A stretch of 6,288 nt of DNA from Phycisphaerae bacterium (GTDB lineage Bacteria; Planctomycetota; Phycisphaerae; Sedimentisphaerales; Anaerobacaceae): assembly GCA_030602845.1 (NCBI GenBank), contig JAUVYZ010000124.1, positions 1 through 6,288 on the forward strand, in the 5' to 3' direction. Position 1 is the stretch's first letter; the number at the start of each line of letters is the position of its first letter. Positions 5,657 to 6,288 of the stretch are shown in pieces. Below the pieces are notes generated by a model that ran no database searches, was not told the DNA's origin, and was given only the letters and a program-made list of their open reading frames with translations. The position numbers were made by a program, and so were the translations under genes.

Positions 5657-6288
5657 ATGAAAACTACAAAATCGAAGATCTGCTGTGGCGGAATGTTAAC
5701 AATTTTGGTTCTGGTTTTGGGTCTGATGGTCTGTTCAGCCAAGGTCAGCGAGGCAGCGCCAATGGGTACGGCGTTTGCCTACCAGGGACGGCTCATTGAC
5801 GCTAACAGCGCGGCAGAAGGTCTATATGACTTTCAGTTCAAGCTCTTCGACGATGCCAACACCGTCACCGGCAATCAGGTTGGCAGCGACTTCAACACGC
5901 TTGATGCAGATGTAATCGACGGCTATTTTACGGTGGTGCTCGACTTCAACGCCCCAAACTTATTTAACGGCGATGCGCGCTGGCTGGAGATTGGTGTACG
6001 TCCCCGTGACCCGAACGACCTCAACGTTTATACTACTCTGAGCCCAAGGCAGGAGATAACACCCACGCCCTATGCGATTTATGCCAAGAGCGCAGGGGGT
6101 GATAACGACTGGATGGTCTCCGGGAATGATATGTACTCAATCCCCTCCGGCAACGTCGGCATCGGGACGACGAATCCAGGAGGCAAATTGACCATCCAGA
6201 GTACAGGGAACTACATAGGACTGGGAGATTTTGCTGGGACCGGAAGTAAAATGAGATGGTATGCAGGAGCTTCCACTGATCCTTATTT
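5657..6288 (+). CDS. Secreted tail-fibre-like surface protein, 5' end (3' end outside window)
   Basis: The frame stays open from the ATG to the right edge (210 complete codons). AAGGAG (5645-5650) lies 6 nt before the ATG. Residues 1-33 form a signal peptide: Lys-rich start, hydrophobic core LTILVLVLGLMV (14-25) and a likely type I cut after SEA (31-33). Residues about 38-146 form a beta-rich module (AFAYQGRLIDAN...GLYDFQFKLFDD...RWLEIGVRP...TTLSPRQEITPTPYAIYAKSA) that is common in large secreted proteins of Planctomycetota and Chloroflexota and has no function I can name. GNVGIGTTNPGGKLTI (165-180) is the repeat-type motif found in phage tail fibres and bacterial surface proteins, which often end in an S74 endosialidase-type self-cleaving chaperone. 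That end would be beyond the window. I predict an exported, probably trimeric fibrous surface protein. No phage genes are nearby, so a cellular rather than prophage origin is more likely. It is probably driven from its own promoter. Confidence 0.88.
   Translation, partial: MKTTKSKICCGGMLTILVLVLGLMVCSAKVSEAAPMGTAFAYQGRLIDANSAAEGLYDFQFKLFDDANTVTGNQVGSDFNTLDADVIDGYFTVVLDFNAPNLFNGDARWLEIGVRPRDPNDLNVYTTLSPRQEITPTPYAIYAKSAGGDNDWMVSGNDMYSIPSGNVGIGTTNPGGKLTIQSTGNYIGLGDFAGTGSKMRWYAGASTDPY

Overview
This window looks like chromosomal DNA from a planctomycete, most likely of the Phycisphaerae/Sedimentisphaerales type. That placement is inferred from gene style. The first gene ends in the LamG / choice-of-anchor Q / single EF-hand dockerin-like architecture typical of secreted proteins in that group. 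The last gene starts with a 'YQGRL...TTLSPRQ.ITPTPYAIYA' module common in environmental Planctomycetota and Chloroflexota. The spacer holds the 'CGCAGATT / CACGGATTGACACTGAT' type of intergenic repeat seen in such genomes. No marker gene is present, so the placement is not certain.

Layout, all genes on the + strand. Positions 2-742 are the 3' end of a large secreted protein gene, closed by a strong intrinsic terminator at 771-806. Positions 870-5307 hold a compact four-gene sugar import and phosphorylation operon in the order rbsK-rbsB-rbsA-rbsC: ribokinase, lipoprotein binding protein, double-NBD ATPase and permease. The kinase-to-binding-protein gap is 24 bp. The last three genes overlap (B/A by 4 bp, A/C by 10 or 4 bp), which points to one mRNA and translational coupling. 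Positions 5308-5656 are a 349-bp spacer carrying repeats, a weak hairpin, a good sigma70-like promoter (5481-5510) and a leader region with a GTGTGCAC tandem repeat. Positions 5657-6288 are the 5' end of a secreted tail-fibre-like protein gene that runs off the window.

Together RbsB, RbsA and RbsC would form an ABC importer (CUT2 class) that captures a pentose or related sugar outside the inner membrane and brings it in. RbsK would then phosphorylate it with ATP for entry into the pentose phosphate pathway. The kinase argues for ribose. The binding protein keeps only part of the ribose contact set and has allose-binding-like features, so the true ligand is open. No rbsD mutarotase and no LacI-type regulator lie in the window. 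The two flanking surface-protein genes look unrelated to sugar uptake.

I found no RNA gene, CRISPR array, insertion sequence or phage integration signal, and no clearly new system. The points most worth checking are the altered signature motif in the first ATPase domain of RbsA, the ligand of RbsB, and the repeat-rich spacer and leader upstream of the last gene.
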